A DNA stretch of 64,000 bases from Piscinibacterium candidicorallinum (lineage in GTDB: Bacteria; Pseudomonadota; Gammaproteobacteria; Burkholderiales; Burkholderiaceae_C): contig NZ_CP180191.1 of assembly GCF_047549485.1 (NCBI RefSeq), forward strand, positions 1,922,001 through 1,986,000, written 5' to 3'. The position numbers and the translations under genes are program-made. Every line of letters begins with the position of its first letter. The first letter of the stretch is position 1. This document shows, piece by piece, positions 33,921 through 44,100 of the stretch. The notes below the pieces were generated by a model. It made no database searches. It was not told the origin of the DNA and saw only the letters and a program-made list of their open reading frames with translations.

Positions 33921-35111
33921 ATGCCAGAACTGGAGGCACTGACTCGGGACTTTGCCTGGCCCGCCGTGCTGCTGCTCGCCTGGACCCTGGGCGAAGCGGC
34001 GCACCGCTACATGGGCCTGCCACGCATTTCCGTCTATGCGCTGGTGGGTTTCATCTGCGCGGACACGCAGCTTGGCGTTCTGCCGCCCACCTCGGGTGAA
34101 GCAGTGCTGCTGCTGGCGAACGTTGCCTTCGGGCTGATCCTGTTCGAGTTTGCGTATCGGATCAACCTGCGCTGGATGCGACTGAACCCCTGGCTGCTGG
34201 TGATGGGCCTGACCGAAGCGGCGCTGACCTTTGCCTGCGTCTACGTGCTGGCCCTGGCCTTTGGGCAGACGACGACGCACTCGCTGCTGCTCGCTGCCCT
34301 GTCGATGTCGACCTCGCCGGCAGCGATCGTGCGCGTGATCAACGAGACCCGGGCCTCCGGGCAGGTGACCGAGCGCACGCTGCATCTGGCCGCGCTGAAC
34401 TGCGTGCTGGCGGTGTTCGTGTTCAAGGTCATCCTCGGATATGTGGTCTACGAAAGCTCTGGCAGCACACTGATGGCGGCCTACAGCAGTGCGGTGTCGC
34501 TCACTGCGTCAGCGGGCATCGGCCTGCTCGCAGGCCTGGCCATGCCCGCACTTCTGCGCCTGCTGCAGCGCACGGAGCAGGACGCATCGGTGGTGTTTGC
34601 GCTGGCCGTGGTGCTGCTGGTGGCGCTGACCCATGCCTTCAAGTTCTCTGCGCTGATTGCCACCCTGGCCTTCGGGCTGATGGCCCGCCATCGGCGGGTC
34701 ATCATTGCCCCGGCGCAGCGTAACTTCGGTCCGCTGGGCAGCCTGCTGTCGCTGATGCTCTTCGTGTTCATTGCCGCCTCGATCGACTGGCGCATCGCGC
34801 TGGCCGGGCTGGGTCTGGGCGCGGCGCTGCTGCTCACACGCCTGCTCACGCGCGCCACGGTGATCACGGCGTTCTCGCGCATCAGCGGGGTGACCTGGAA
34901 GAAAGGTGCGCTCACCGCGGTAGCCATGACACCGCTGTCGGCCTTCGTGATCCTGCTGCTGGAGCAGACACGGCAGGTGGGCATCAATCTGGTGGATCAG
35001 CTTGCGCCGCTGGCCGCCGCCGCGCTGATGCTGGAGGTGCTGGGCCCGATGCTGACGCAATGGGCCCTTAAGACCGCAGGCGAATCGCCGCACAACGACG
35101 AGGAGGACTGA
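33921..35111 (+). CDS. Cation:proton antiporter (CPA superfamily)
   Basis: 396 residues with about 11-12 membrane helices, beginning WPAVLLLAWTLGEAAHRY and ending in a short charged cytosolic tail (SPHNDEED). The helix containing ALSMSTSPAAIVRVI corresponds to the core family segment of NhaP/KefB-type carriers. Cation specificity (Na+ or K+) cannot be read. An AAGGGAG site precedes ATG 33921. The ybdK gene follows after 2 bases. Confidence 0.85.
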   Translation: MPELEALTRDFAWPAVLLLAWTLGEAAHRYMGLPRISVYALVGFICADTQLGVLPPTSGEAVLLLANVAFGLILFEFAYRINLRWMRLNPWLLVMGLTEAALTFACVYVLALAFGQTTTHSLLLAALSMSTSPAAIVRVINETRASGQVTERTLHLAALNCVLAVFVFKVILGYVVYESSGSTLMAAYSSAVSLTASAGIGLLAGLAMPALLRLLQRTEQDASVVFALAVVLLVALTHAFKFSALIATLAFGLMARHRRVIIAPAQRNFGPLGSLLSLMLFVFIAASIDWRIALAGLGLGAALLLTRLLTRATVITAFSRISGVTWKKGALTAVAMTPLSAFVILLLEQTRQVGINLVDQLAPLAAAALMLEVLGPMLTQWALKTAGESPHNDEED

Positions 35112-35113
35112 CC

Positions 35114-36265
35114 ATGCCGCTTGAACCCTTCAAGGACTCCGCCAGCCTGTCCATGGGTGTGGAGCTGGAGCTGCAGCTCATCAACCTGTCGGACCTGGAC
35201 CTGACCGCCGCCAGCCTGGACATGCTGCATCTGCTCGCACGCGAGAAGAACAAGCTGCCGGGCAGCGTGACACCGGAGATCACGGAAAGCATGATCGAGA
35301 TCGCCACCGGCATCCAGCATCGCCACGGGCCGCTGCGCGACGAACTGCTGGCCATCCGCGATGGCCTCGTGCGCGCGGGCGAGCGGTTGAACGTGGGCGT
35401 GTGCGGCGGCGGCACGCACCCCTTCCAGATGTGGACGGAGCGCAAGATCTTCCCCAAGCCGCGCTTCAAGGAGGTCTCGCAGCTCTACGGATACCTGGCC
35501 AAGCAGTTCACGGTGTTCGGTCAGCACGTGCACATCGGCTGCGCCAGTGGCGATGATGCGCTGTTTCTGCTGCACAGCCTGAACCGCTACGTGCCGCACT
35601 TCATTGCGCTGTCAGCCAGCTCGCCCTTCGTGCAGGGGCGGGACACGCAGTTCAGCAGCGCGCGCCTGAACTCGGTATTCGCCTTTCCGCTGTCCGGCCG
35701 TGCACCCTTCACGCTGAGCTGGCGCGACTTCGAGGCGAACTACTTCGCGCGCATGGAACGCACCGGCGTGGTCAAGAGCATGAAGGACTTCTACTGGGAC
35801 ATCCGCCCCAAGCCGGAGTACGGCACCATCGAACTGCGGGTGTGCGACACGCCGCTGTCCGTGGAAATGGCCGCCGCCCTCGCCGGCTACCTGCAGACCT
35901 TGTGCGCCTACCTGCTGGAGCGCCGCGAGGTGCCGCCAGAGGAAGACGACTACCTGGTCTACAACTACAACCGCTTCCAGGCCTGCCGTTTCGGGCTGGA
36001 TGGTTCGATCGTCCACCCCAAGAGCTACGAGCAGCTGCTGCTGCGCGAGGACATCCTTGCCACCATCGAGGGCCTGGCACCCTACGCCACGGCGCTGGAC
36101 TCACGCAGCGCGCTGGATCTGATCGCGCTGCGCGCCCGCAGCCACAACGACGCGCACTTCCTGCGTATGCAGTACGCCGGGCGCGGCAGCGTGGAAGGCA
36201 TGGTGGACGCGGCGATCGAGCGTTTTGCCCAGAGCCGAAGCGCAGAACTTCCGCTCGCCGCCTAG
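35114..36265 (+). CDS. ybdK: YbdK-type carboxylate-amine ligase
   Basis: 383 residues of the glutamate-cysteine ligase type 2 fold. Family marks: MGVELELQLINL at the N-terminus, MIEIATGIQHRHGPLRDEL, VCGGGTHPFQMW, VFGQHVHIGC, and RPKPEYGTIELRVCDTP. Biochemical role is weakly defined; weak Glu-Cys ligase activity has been reported for the E. coli member. It is probably co-transcribed with the antiporter. Confidence 0.92.
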   Translation: MPLEPFKDSASLSMGVELELQLINLSDLDLTAASLDMLHLLAREKNKLPGSVTPEITESMIEIATGIQHRHGPLRDELLAIRDGLVRAGERLNVGVCGGGTHPFQMWTERKIFPKPRFKEVSQLYGYLAKQFTVFGQHVHIGCASGDDALFLLHSLNRYVPHFIALSASSPFVQGRDTQFSSARLNSVFAFPLSGRAPFTLSWRDFEANYFARMERTGVVKSMKDFYWDIRPKPEYGTIELRVCDTPLSVEMAAALAGYLQTLCAYLLERREVPPEEDDYLVYNYNRFQACRFGLDGSIVHPKSYEQLLLREDILATIEGLAPYATALDSRSALDLIALRARSHNDAHFLRMQYAGRGSVEGMVDAAIERFAQSRSAELPLAA

Positions 36266-36312
36266 ATGATCTCCGGCATGAGATGCACGATCGACTTGCG
36301 GGCATCTGAACA

Positions 36313-36347
36313 GGCCACGATCCGCACCGCACATGCGGAAAGTGGCC
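36313..36347. repeat. REP-like palindrome, perfect copy 4
   Basis: GGCC (36313-36316)-N4-TCCGCA-N7-TGCGGA-N4-GGCC (36344-36347), the same 35-base layout as at 24360. It lies between the convergent ybdK and S10 peptidase genes. Confidence 0.8.
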
Positions 36348-36366
36348 GATTCATGTTTTCAAACCC

Positions 36367-36406
36367 TGATTGAAAATCAGCCAAGTACAAGACCTATTTT
36401 CAATCA
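36367..36406. repeat. AT-rich inverted repeat beside REP copy 4
   Basis: TGATTGAAAAT (36367-36377) and ATTTTCAATCA (36396-36406) are perfect 11-bp inverted arms 18 bases apart. The same ATTTTCAATC word recurs in the 23978-24448 gap. Confidence 0.7.
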
Positions 36407-36417
36407 AATATTGAGAC

Positions 36418-37941
36418 TCAAGCGCGCGCCAGCCAGGCGGCCAGATCGTCCTTCAGCTTCCTGAGATCCGCCGGGCGCGTGTACATCATGTGCCCGGCGT
36501 CGTAGTAGTGGTGCTCAATGCGCTTGAGCTGCTCGGCATCCACATCCAGCTGCGCCAGCGAATAGTTGGTGGCGCTGTAGGGCGTGCCCAGGTCGTAGTG
36601 GCCGCTGGCCACCAGTACACGCAGATGCGGGTTGCGGCGCAGCGCGCGTGACAGATCCACCGTGGTGTTGGTGTAGCCGTTGCCGCTCATCTTGCCCTTG
36701 CCATCCACCGGCCCACGGCCCCAGTGCCAGCCCTGATTCACCTCGCCATTGATGATGCCGTAGCGGCGCTGCGTGTCGATACCCAACTGCGCAAAGTAGC
36801 CGTTCACGGCGCTGGCATAAGGTGCGACGATGGCTTCGATGCCCGGGTCGAACTCCATGGCGTAGCCACGACGCGCGGCCATCGGCCCGCTGACACGGCT
36901 TTCCAGCCGCCCCACCACCCTGCCCTCATCGCGCAGCAGTTGCGTGAAGAAGGTCTGATCGGTGATGCGCAGGTTCTGCTGCTCGACCAGCGCCGCTGGC
37001 AGGCCGGACAACTCGCCGATGCGCTTGGCGAGCTTGCTGCGCTGCGCCGCAGTCAGCGTGGCCCCGCGATGCAGGGCGACGAGATAGTCCTCCAGCACGA
37101 AGGCCTCGGCTGCAACCCGCGCCGCGGCTGCGTCGTTCAGCGCACCCTTGAGCTTGCCGTGGTACTGCGCCGTGGCCGCAAAGCCGGGCAGAAACAGGCT
37201 GTGGGGCAGATCGTTGCCCGCCTGGAACACGAGGGTCTGCAGGTCCATCGCGCAGGACACCAGAATGACGCCGGACAGCGCCACGCCCAGATCGAGCATC
37301 TTGTCGGCCAGTGCCGCACCGCGAGTTGTGCCATAGCTCTCACCGGCGAGATACACCGCCGAGCCGAAGCGCTGGTGCCGCGCCAGCCATGCACGCATGA
37401 CCTCGGCCAGAGCGCTCACGTCGCCATCCACACTCAAGTGACGCTTGCGGGCGTCTTCGCTCGCCGACACCGAGTACCCCGTGTGCGGCGGATCGATGAA
37501 GACGAGATCGAAGTGCTCGAACCAGCTGTACGGGTTGTCCTCCACCGCGTAGGGCGGTGCGGGCATGGTGCCGTCTTCATTGATGTGCACGCGCTTGGGG
37601 CCGAGCGCACCCAGATGCAGCCACACCGACGAGGAACCCGGCCCGCCGTTGAAGGCAAAGAGCAACGGGCGCGACGTGGCCCCTGAGCCTTGCGCGTGGG
37701 CGAGATAGGCCAGCGTGTACACGGCGGCTTCCGGCTCACCTGGCTTGGCACTCAGGCCGTCCGAGACAACCGGGATGTACTGGGCGATGAAGTCGTAGTC
37801 GATGCGCTGCGCGCCGCTGCCGGTGCCGACCTGCGCCGTCCCGCTGCTGCGCACCGGGGCTTCGGCCAGACGCTGTTCAACGGCCTCGCGCCAGGGTTCT
37901 TCCTTTTTTGTGGCGTCGGTGGGCTTGGCGGTATCGGTCAT
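36418..37941 (-). CDS. Serine carboxypeptidase, S10 family
   Basis: 507 residues from ATG 37941 with an AAGGAGA site. The alpha/beta-hydrolase triad is complete: Ser in GESYGTTRGA, Asp near GHYDLGTPY and His in YDAGHMMYTRP. FNGGPGSSSVWLHLGALGP is the family oxyanion segment. Bacterial S10 enzymes remove C-terminal residues. I see no hydrophobic signal peptide at the chosen start (MTDTAKPTDATK); upstream open frame is low-complexity, so location is uncertain. Confidence 0.9.
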   Translation of the reverse strand: MTDTAKPTDATKKEEPWREAVEQRLAEAPVRSSGTAQVGTGSGAQRIDYDFIAQYIPVVSDGLSAKPGEPEAAVYTLAYLAHAQGSGATSRPLLFAFNGGPGSSSVWLHLGALGPKRVHINEDGTMPAPPYAVEDNPYSWFEHFDLVFIDPPHTGYSVSASEDARKRHLSVDGDVSALAEVMRAWLARHQRFGSAVYLAGESYGTTRGAALADKMLDLGVALSGVILVSCAMDLQTLVFQAGNDLPHSLFLPGFAATAQYHGKLKGALNDAAAARVAAEAFVLEDYLVALHRGATLTAAQRSKLAKRIGELSGLPAALVEQQNLRITDQTFFTQLLRDEGRVVGRLESRVSGPMAARRGYAMEFDPGIEAIVAPYASAVNGYFAQLGIDTQRRYGIINGEVNQGWHWGRGPVDGKGKMSGNGYTNTTVDLSRALRRNPHLRVLVASGHYDLGTPYSATNYSLAQLDVDAEQLKRIEHHYYDAGHMMYTRPADLRKLKDDLAAWLARA

Positions 37942-37978
37942 GGTGTCTCCTTGATCTGATTCTGTGTTGTGTGCGAGT

Positions 37979-40087
37979 TCATGTGCCTTGCGCGTCCTGC
38001 GCGAGCGCGGCGACCAGCGCTGCTTCGTCCCAAACGGGAATGCCCAGCTCCTGCGCCTTGGTGAGCTTGCTGCCGGCCTCGGCCCCAGCCACAACGGCAT
38101 AGGTTTTCTTGGACACCGACCCGCTGACCTTGCCGCCCGCAGCCTCGATGCGCGCCTGCGCATCCTCGCGGCTCATGCTGGGAAGGGTGCCGGTGAGCAC
38201 GAAGGTCTTTCCGGCAAAGCCGCTGCTGCTGGCTGCCGCGGCCGGCGCAGTGTGCGAAGGCGCAAGCCCCGCTGCCAGAAGTGCGGCGATCACCTCGCGG
38301 TTGTGGGCCTCGGCAAAGAAGGCAGCAAGGCTTTGCGCCACCACCGGGCCGACATCAGGCACCTGCAGAAACTGCTCTTCCGTGGCTCCCATCACGGCCT
38401 CAAGCGAGCCGAAGTGCCGCGCAAGATCCTTGGCGGTCTGCTCGCCCACATGGCGGATGCCCAGACCAAACAGAAAGCGGTTCAGCGCCGGCGCCTTGGA
38501 GGCCGCGATGGCGGCAACCAGTTTCACCGCGCTCTTCTCACCCATGCGATCCAGCGCCGCAAGATCTTCGGCCCTCAGTGCATAGAGGTCCGCCAATGTG
38601 CGCACCTGCTGGCTGTCCACCAACTGCTCGACGATCTTGTCGCCCAGGCCTTCGATATCCATGGCGCGGCGCTGGGCGTAGTGCAAGAGCGCCTGCTTGC
38701 GCTGCGCAGCACAGAACAGGCCCCCGGTGCAGCGCCAGTCTGCCTCGCCCTCCTCCCGGGCGATGTGGCTGCCACAAACCGGGCAGACCCCGCCCAGGCG
38801 CTTGTACAGATCGAAGGGCTCGGCGCTTTGCAACTCTGCGGGGCGACGCTCGCGCACCACATCCACCACTTCGGGAATCACGTCGCCTGCGCGCCGGACG
38901 ATCACGGTGTCGCCCACGCGCACGTCCTTGCGGCGGGTTTCGTCCTCGTTGTGCAAGGTCGCATTGCTGACGGTGACACCACCGACGAACACTGGCGCCA
39001 GCTTGGCCACGGGCGTGAGCTTGCCGGTGCGGCCGACCTGCACGTCAATGTCCAGCACCGTGGTCATCTGCTCCTGAGCCGGGTACTTGTGCGCCACGGC
39101 CCAACGCGGTTCCCGGCTCACGAAGCCCAGACGCCGCTGATCCGCCAGGCGGTTGACCTTGTAGACCACGCCGTCAATGTCGAAGGGCAATCCATCACGC
39201 GCCGCGGCAATACGCGCATGGAACGCCACCAGCCCGTCGGCACCCTGCACCACATCGCGATCCGCGTTCACCGGCAGGCCGAACGCAGCCAGCGCATCGA
39301 TGACGCCGGAGTGTGTGGCTTCGGCCTCTTCCAGCAGGGGCCAGCCGCGGACCTCGCCCAGGCCATAGGCAAAGAAGGACAGTGGCCGCTGCGCCGCAAT
39401 CCGGGAGTCCAGCTGCCGAACCGCACCCGCCGCCGCATTGCGAGGATTGACGAAGGTCTTGTCGCCTGCAGCGCGCTGGCGTTCGTTCATGGTCTCGAAG
39501 TCGTCGCGACGGATGTAGACCTCGCCACGCACTTCAAGCACCTCAGGGGCGTTGCCGATCAGGCGCAGCGGAATCTGGCCGATGGTTCGGATGTTGTGCG
39601 TGACGTCCTCGCCCATCTCGCCGTCACCCCGCGTAGCGGCCTGTACCAGCACGCCGTGCTCGTAGCGCAGATTGATGGCCAGACCGTCGAACTTCAGCTC
39701 CACCGCATAGGCCAGGGCGGCTGCCTCGACAGACAAGCCCAATTCCTTGCGAACCCGCGCATCGAAGGCCTGTGCGCCCGCCGCAGTGGTGTCCGTCTCG
39801 GTGCGTATCGAGAGCATGGGCACGGCGTGGCGTACCTCCGCAAAACCGTCCAGCACCGCGCCAATCACCCGTTGCGTGGGTGAATCCGGCGTACGCAGCT
39901 CGGGGTGGCGACTCTCCAGCGCTTCCAGCTCCTGATACAGCCGGTCGTACTCGGCATCGGGCACGAGCGGTGCATCCAGCACGTAGTAGGCATGCGCGTA
40001 GCGATGCAGCTCGGCACGCAGCGTCTGCGCGCGCGCGGCGGCCTGCGCGTCGGCCAGGCCGGCGCCGGTAAACAGATCAGAGGTCAT
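37979..40087 (-). CDS. ligA: NAD-dependent DNA ligase
   Basis: 702 residues. Ia domain (HRYAHAYYVLDAPLVPDAEYD), adenylation Lys in VELKFDGLAINLRYE, OB-fold, four-Cys zinc finger (CPVCG...CTGGLFC), helix-hairpin-helix repeats and a C-terminal BRCT domain (FAGKTFVLTGTLPSMSREDA). Seals nicks in replication and repair. A 6-base gap follows the zipA gene, and the order smc-zipA-ligA is conserved in betaproteobacteria. Confidence 0.97.
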   Translation of the reverse strand: MTSDLFTGAGLADAQAAARAQTLRAELHRYAHAYYVLDAPLVPDAEYDRLYQELEALESRHPELRTPDSPTQRVIGAVLDGFAEVRHAVPMLSIRTETDTTAAGAQAFDARVRKELGLSVEAAALAYAVELKFDGLAINLRYEHGVLVQAATRGDGEMGEDVTHNIRTIGQIPLRLIGNAPEVLEVRGEVYIRRDDFETMNERQRAAGDKTFVNPRNAAAGAVRQLDSRIAAQRPLSFFAYGLGEVRGWPLLEEAEATHSGVIDALAAFGLPVNADRDVVQGADGLVAFHARIAAARDGLPFDIDGVVYKVNRLADQRRLGFVSREPRWAVAHKYPAQEQMTTVLDIDVQVGRTGKLTPVAKLAPVFVGGVTVSNATLHNEDETRRKDVRVGDTVIVRRAGDVIPEVVDVVRERRPAELQSAEPFDLYKRLGGVCPVCGSHIAREEGEADWRCTGGLFCAAQRKQALLHYAQRRAMDIEGLGDKIVEQLVDSQQVRTLADLYALRAEDLAALDRMGEKSAVKLVAAIAASKAPALNRFLFGLGIRHVGEQTAKDLARHFGSLEAVMGATEEQFLQVPDVGPVVAQSLAAFFAEAHNREVIAALLAAGLAPSHTAPAAAASSSGFAGKTFVLTGTLPSMSREDAQARIEAAGGKVSGSVSKKTYAVVAGAEAGSKLTKAQELGIPVWDEAALVAALAQDAQGT

Positions 40088-40093
40088 GAGAAC

Positions 40094-41071
40094 TCAGGAA
40101 AAGACGCGGCGGGCACGCTCGGAGCCCGGCGCGAGACCTGCTTCGGTCATCTTGCGCACGACATCCGTCAGGCGCGCGCGGATCAGTGCCAGCGCGTCGT
40201 CGGAGAGCGGCCGACCGTTGTCGTCTACCAGAATGGCGTTGAGCATCTCGGCCATCTTGGCGGCTGCATCCAACGCCGCGTCCAGCGCCCCGTGCGGTGC
40301 GCGGGGAACATCCACCACGAGCGTCACAAAGCCTTCGCGGCGACCTGGCCGTGGTACCACGCGGGCAAGCTCGCGGCCTTTGGCATCCATCATGGGGTAC
40401 GCGCCATCCTTGAGCGCACTGGTGATGCCGGCCCAGCGCGCGGCAGCTGCCAGCTCTTCGCCGCTGGGCTCAGACGGCCCAGACAGGTGCAAGTGAAGCT
40501 GCGTATCGAGCGTGGCGCACTGTGCATCCAGCAGGCGGCTGCGGGCGATCGCTGCCTCGACGGGCTCCACGTCGACGTCTGCACCCAGCACATCAGCCAC
40601 TTCATCCACCAGGCGCAGAAAGTGATTCAACTCGGACTCACCCACGGCACCTGTGCGGTCTGCAAGCGTCAGACCCATATCGAGGATCGAGGGCGCTTCG
40701 GCCTGCCACGCGTAGCGCACAGGGCGGCGCCCCACCGCTGCACGGCCGCCGGCCAGCTCGCGAATCTTGGACTCCATCAGGGGCTGCTGCGCCGTCAGCC
40801 GGGCGACCATCTCGGTGTCGGCGTCCAGGCCGACCTCGAGCACAACCGCGTCGGCGCCGATCCGGGCGGTCACCTCGGCCGGTGCGATGACATCCATGGG
40901 CAGAGCGAGTGCGGGCTCTGCTCGGGTCTGGCGCAGCAGGCTCGTCTGCTGCTCCTGCGCCAGCTCTGCAGCTTCGGTCTGCGTGCTGCGACTCGCCTGG
41001 ATACGGCCCCAGACCCACACGCCGGCCACGAACACCGCACCCAAAACCAGCAGAGACACCAGCAGTTGCAT
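40094..41071 (-). CDS. zipA: Cell division protein ZipA
   Basis: 325 residues from ATG 41071 (the open frame reaches a TTG two codons upstream). One N-terminal membrane helix (LLVSLLVLGAVFVAGVWVWG), a charged linker, and a C-terminal FtsZ-binding domain (GFVTLVVDVPRAPHGALDAALDAAAKMAEMLN, split across the domain). Identification rests on this layout plus position between smc and ligA; sequence conservation in ZipA is low. Anchors FtsZ to the inner membrane. Confidence 0.85.
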   Translation of the reverse strand: MQLLVSLLVLGAVFVAGVWVWGRIQASRSTQTEAAELAQEQQTSLLRQTRAEPALALPMDVIAPAEVTARIGADAVVLEVGLDADTEMVARLTAQQPLMESKIRELAGGRAAVGRRPVRYAWQAEAPSILDMGLTLADRTGAVGESELNHFLRLVDEVADVLGADVDVEPVEAAIARSRLLDAQCATLDTQLHLHLSGPSEPSGEELAAAARWAGITSALKDGAYPMMDAKGRELARVVPRPGRREGFVTLVVDVPRAPHGALDAALDAAAKMAEMLNAILVDDNGRPLSDDALALIRARLTDVVRKMTEAGLAPGSERARRVFS

Positions 41072-41148
41072 GCTCAACCCTTGCGCAACGTCGATCTGCG
41101 CTTCATTGATGTGACGAATTCGGCCGGCAGACTACACCATGATGCGCA

Positions 41149-44100
41149 TCAGACCTCGGCCATCCGTGCGGCTTCAGCCATGTCCACTGCGACGATGCGG
41201 GAAACCCCCTGCTCCTGCATGGTCACGCCAACAAGCTGCTGCGCCATTTCCATCGCGATCTTGTTGTGGCTGATGAAGATGAATTGCGTGACATCGCTCA
41301 TCTGCGTCACGAGCTTGGCATAGCGCTCCGTGTTGGCGTCATCAAGGGGCGCATCCACTTCATCCAGCAGGCAGAACGGGGCCGGGTTCAGATGGAAGAT
41401 GGCAAACACGAGTGCCGTGGCGGTGAGCGCCTTTTCACCACCGGACAGCAGATGGATGGTGCTGTTGCGCTTGCCAGGCGGCTGCGCCATGACCTGCACA
41501 CCGGCGTCAAGAATTTCTTCACCGGTCATGACCAGCTTGGCATTGCCACCGCCAAACAGCGCCGGGAACAGGCGGCCGAAATGGCCATTGACCTCGTCAA
41601 AGGTCTTCTGCAGCAGTTCGCGTGTTTCGAGGTCGATCTTGCGGATGGCGTCTTCCAGCGTGGTGATGGCCTCCGTCAGATCCTTGAATTGGCTATCCAG
41701 ATGCTGCTTGCGCTCGCGGCTCTGATCCAGCTCCTGCAGCGCAGCCAGGTTGACTGGACCGAGGGCCTCGATTTCGCGGGTGATGCGGTTGACCTCAGCC
41801 TGAAGCTGAGTGGGCTTGCCGGCTGCGCCGGGCAGCGTGGCGAGCTTCTCGATCAGCGCAAGCACATCGGCCTGGCGCTCGGCGAGCTGGGTGTCGAATT
41901 GCTCCTGATTCAGGCGCGCGGCCTGCTCCTTGAGCTGCATCTCGGTCACGCGGTCCCGCGCCGGCTGCAGCACCTGCTCGATGCGCATCTTCTCGGCGTC
42001 GATCTCGCGCAGCTGCTGGGTGAGTCCATCCAGTTCAGTCCGGACGCGGGCGAGCGCGTCTTCGCGCGTGGCCAGCACTGCGAGGGCGTCCTGCAAGCCG
42101 GTTGCGGCCTGGGTTTCGGAGATGGTCGCCAACTCGGCGCGGATCTGCTCGTCGTCGCTCACCAGCCGTGAATCCTGGTCGCGGGCCATCTGCAGCAGGC
42201 GCTGCGCATCGGCCTCACGCGTGCTGATGCTTTGCACCTCGAAGCGCACCTGCTGAAGACCAATCTGCGCGGTGTTGACGGTCTGGCGCGCCTGATCGAG
42301 CGCCGCGCGCGCTTCATCTGCGGCAAAACGCGCGTCCTCGAGCTTCTGCTGTCGCTCCCCGAGGCTCGCGTCCATGTCGCTCATGCGATTGTCGATCTCG
42401 TCCATGCGGGTCTGAAGAGACTCCATCTGCGCCTGGCATTCAGCGAGATCTTCTTCAAGGCGCTGGCTGCGCGCCTTGTGCTCGGCCACCCTTTGCGTCA
42501 GCGTGGCCACTTCCATCTGAGCCTGGTGGAGCCGACCCGTCAGCTCCTGAGCTCGCAAGCGCTGGGTCTGCAGGGCACCGCGGGCTTCCTGGGCCGCGCC
42601 TTCGGAGCGGCTCAGCAGATTGCGGGTCTCGTCGACGATGAGAGTATGCCCTTTAAGCCGCTTGGCGATGTCTTCCAGCTCCTGCTGGCGCGCCAACAGC
42701 CCGTCGTCTGGCCCCTCCGGTGCGTAGTAGCGCACGGACACGCGGTCGATCAGATGCCCTTGCTTGGTCACAATGCGCTGACCCGCAGCAAGCTGATTGC
42801 GCTGCGCCATGGCGCTGGACAGATCCTCGGCGACGAATACGCCGTGCATCCACTCGGTCAACACGCCGCGCAATCCGTTGTCGTTAATGCGCACACGTTC
42901 GATGAGCGTGACCAAAGGCCCATGCGAAGATGCGGGCACCGCAGTCTGGCCGCTGTAGAACGCAAGACGCGCGGGCGGAGCATCACTCGCAAAGCCGCTG
43001 GCGCGGCTCAGGTCACCGACCTCGACGGCCTGCACACACTCACGCAGAACTGCCTGGACTGCGGTCTCCCAACCGGGTTCAGTGTGCAGCTTCTGCCAAA
43101 GGCGTTGCACGCTGTCGAGCCCATGCTTGGCCAGCCAGGGCTTGATGCGACTGCCGGCCTGTGCTTCTTCTTGCACCCGCGTCAGCGTGCTCTGCTTGGC
43201 CTGAAGCTCAGACAGAAGCGCGGTGGCTGCAGAAAGTTCTTGCTGAGCCGTGGTGCGCTGCTCGTCGGCTTCTGCCAGACGGTGCTGGTTCTCTTCCACC
43301 TGGGCCTGAAGCACTTCGAGCTCGACGCCCACGCGTTCGGCCTCCGCCTGCTGCACGCCCAGTCGCTGCTCGTCCGGCGCGCTGAGTCCCTTCTGCTCGG
43401 CGGTGAGCTTGTCAAGCCGAATCTGCGCCTGATTGAACTGGGTCTGCAGGCTCTGCCGTTCATTGCCCAGGACGCGGAACTCGCGGTCAGCGTCGCTGAC
43501 TTCCGTTCGGCAGGCGTCAACCACGGCAAGGCGGTCGTCCAGAGCCGCTTGGGCCTCGGGGACGGCATCCTCAGCACGGGCAAGCACCTCCTCGGCAGCA
43601 GCCACCTTCTCTTCGCTTTGCTCGCGCTCGATGGCCAGCGCCTCAAGTCGCGCAGCGGCATCTTCAGCCTGCACGGCCCACTGCTGCTTCTGCTCAGCAA
43701 TCTGCCCCATCCGTTGCTGCAGCAGGTTGCGACGCTCCACGACCACCTGAATGGCGCTCTCTAGGCGCATGACCTCGCTCTTTGCACCAAAGAACGCGTT
43801 CTGCTCGTGATTGACCCGGTCACTGGCGGCGTAATGCGCGACGCGGATCTCTTCGAGTCGTGCTTCGCACTCCCGAAGCTGGGCCATCTGCGCTTCCAGA
43901 TCGGTCTGGCTGCGTTCAACTTGCGCCAACAGCTTCTCGCGCTCCGTGCGCGCCTCCTCGCGACGCGCAGCCCATAGAAGCAGGAGCTTCTCGTCACCAT
44001 CGGCGGTGAGCGCGTTGTAGCGCGTGGCGACTTCAGCCTGGCCTTCCAGTTTCTCGAGCTGAGAACCCAATTCGCGAAGGATGTCTTCGACGCGTGTGAG

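Noticed and set aside
33599..33922. A 107-codon minus-strand frame in the gap before the antiporter
   Set aside because: Cys/Arg-rich, no ribosome-binding site, no recognisable similarity, and it overlaps the antiporter start region.
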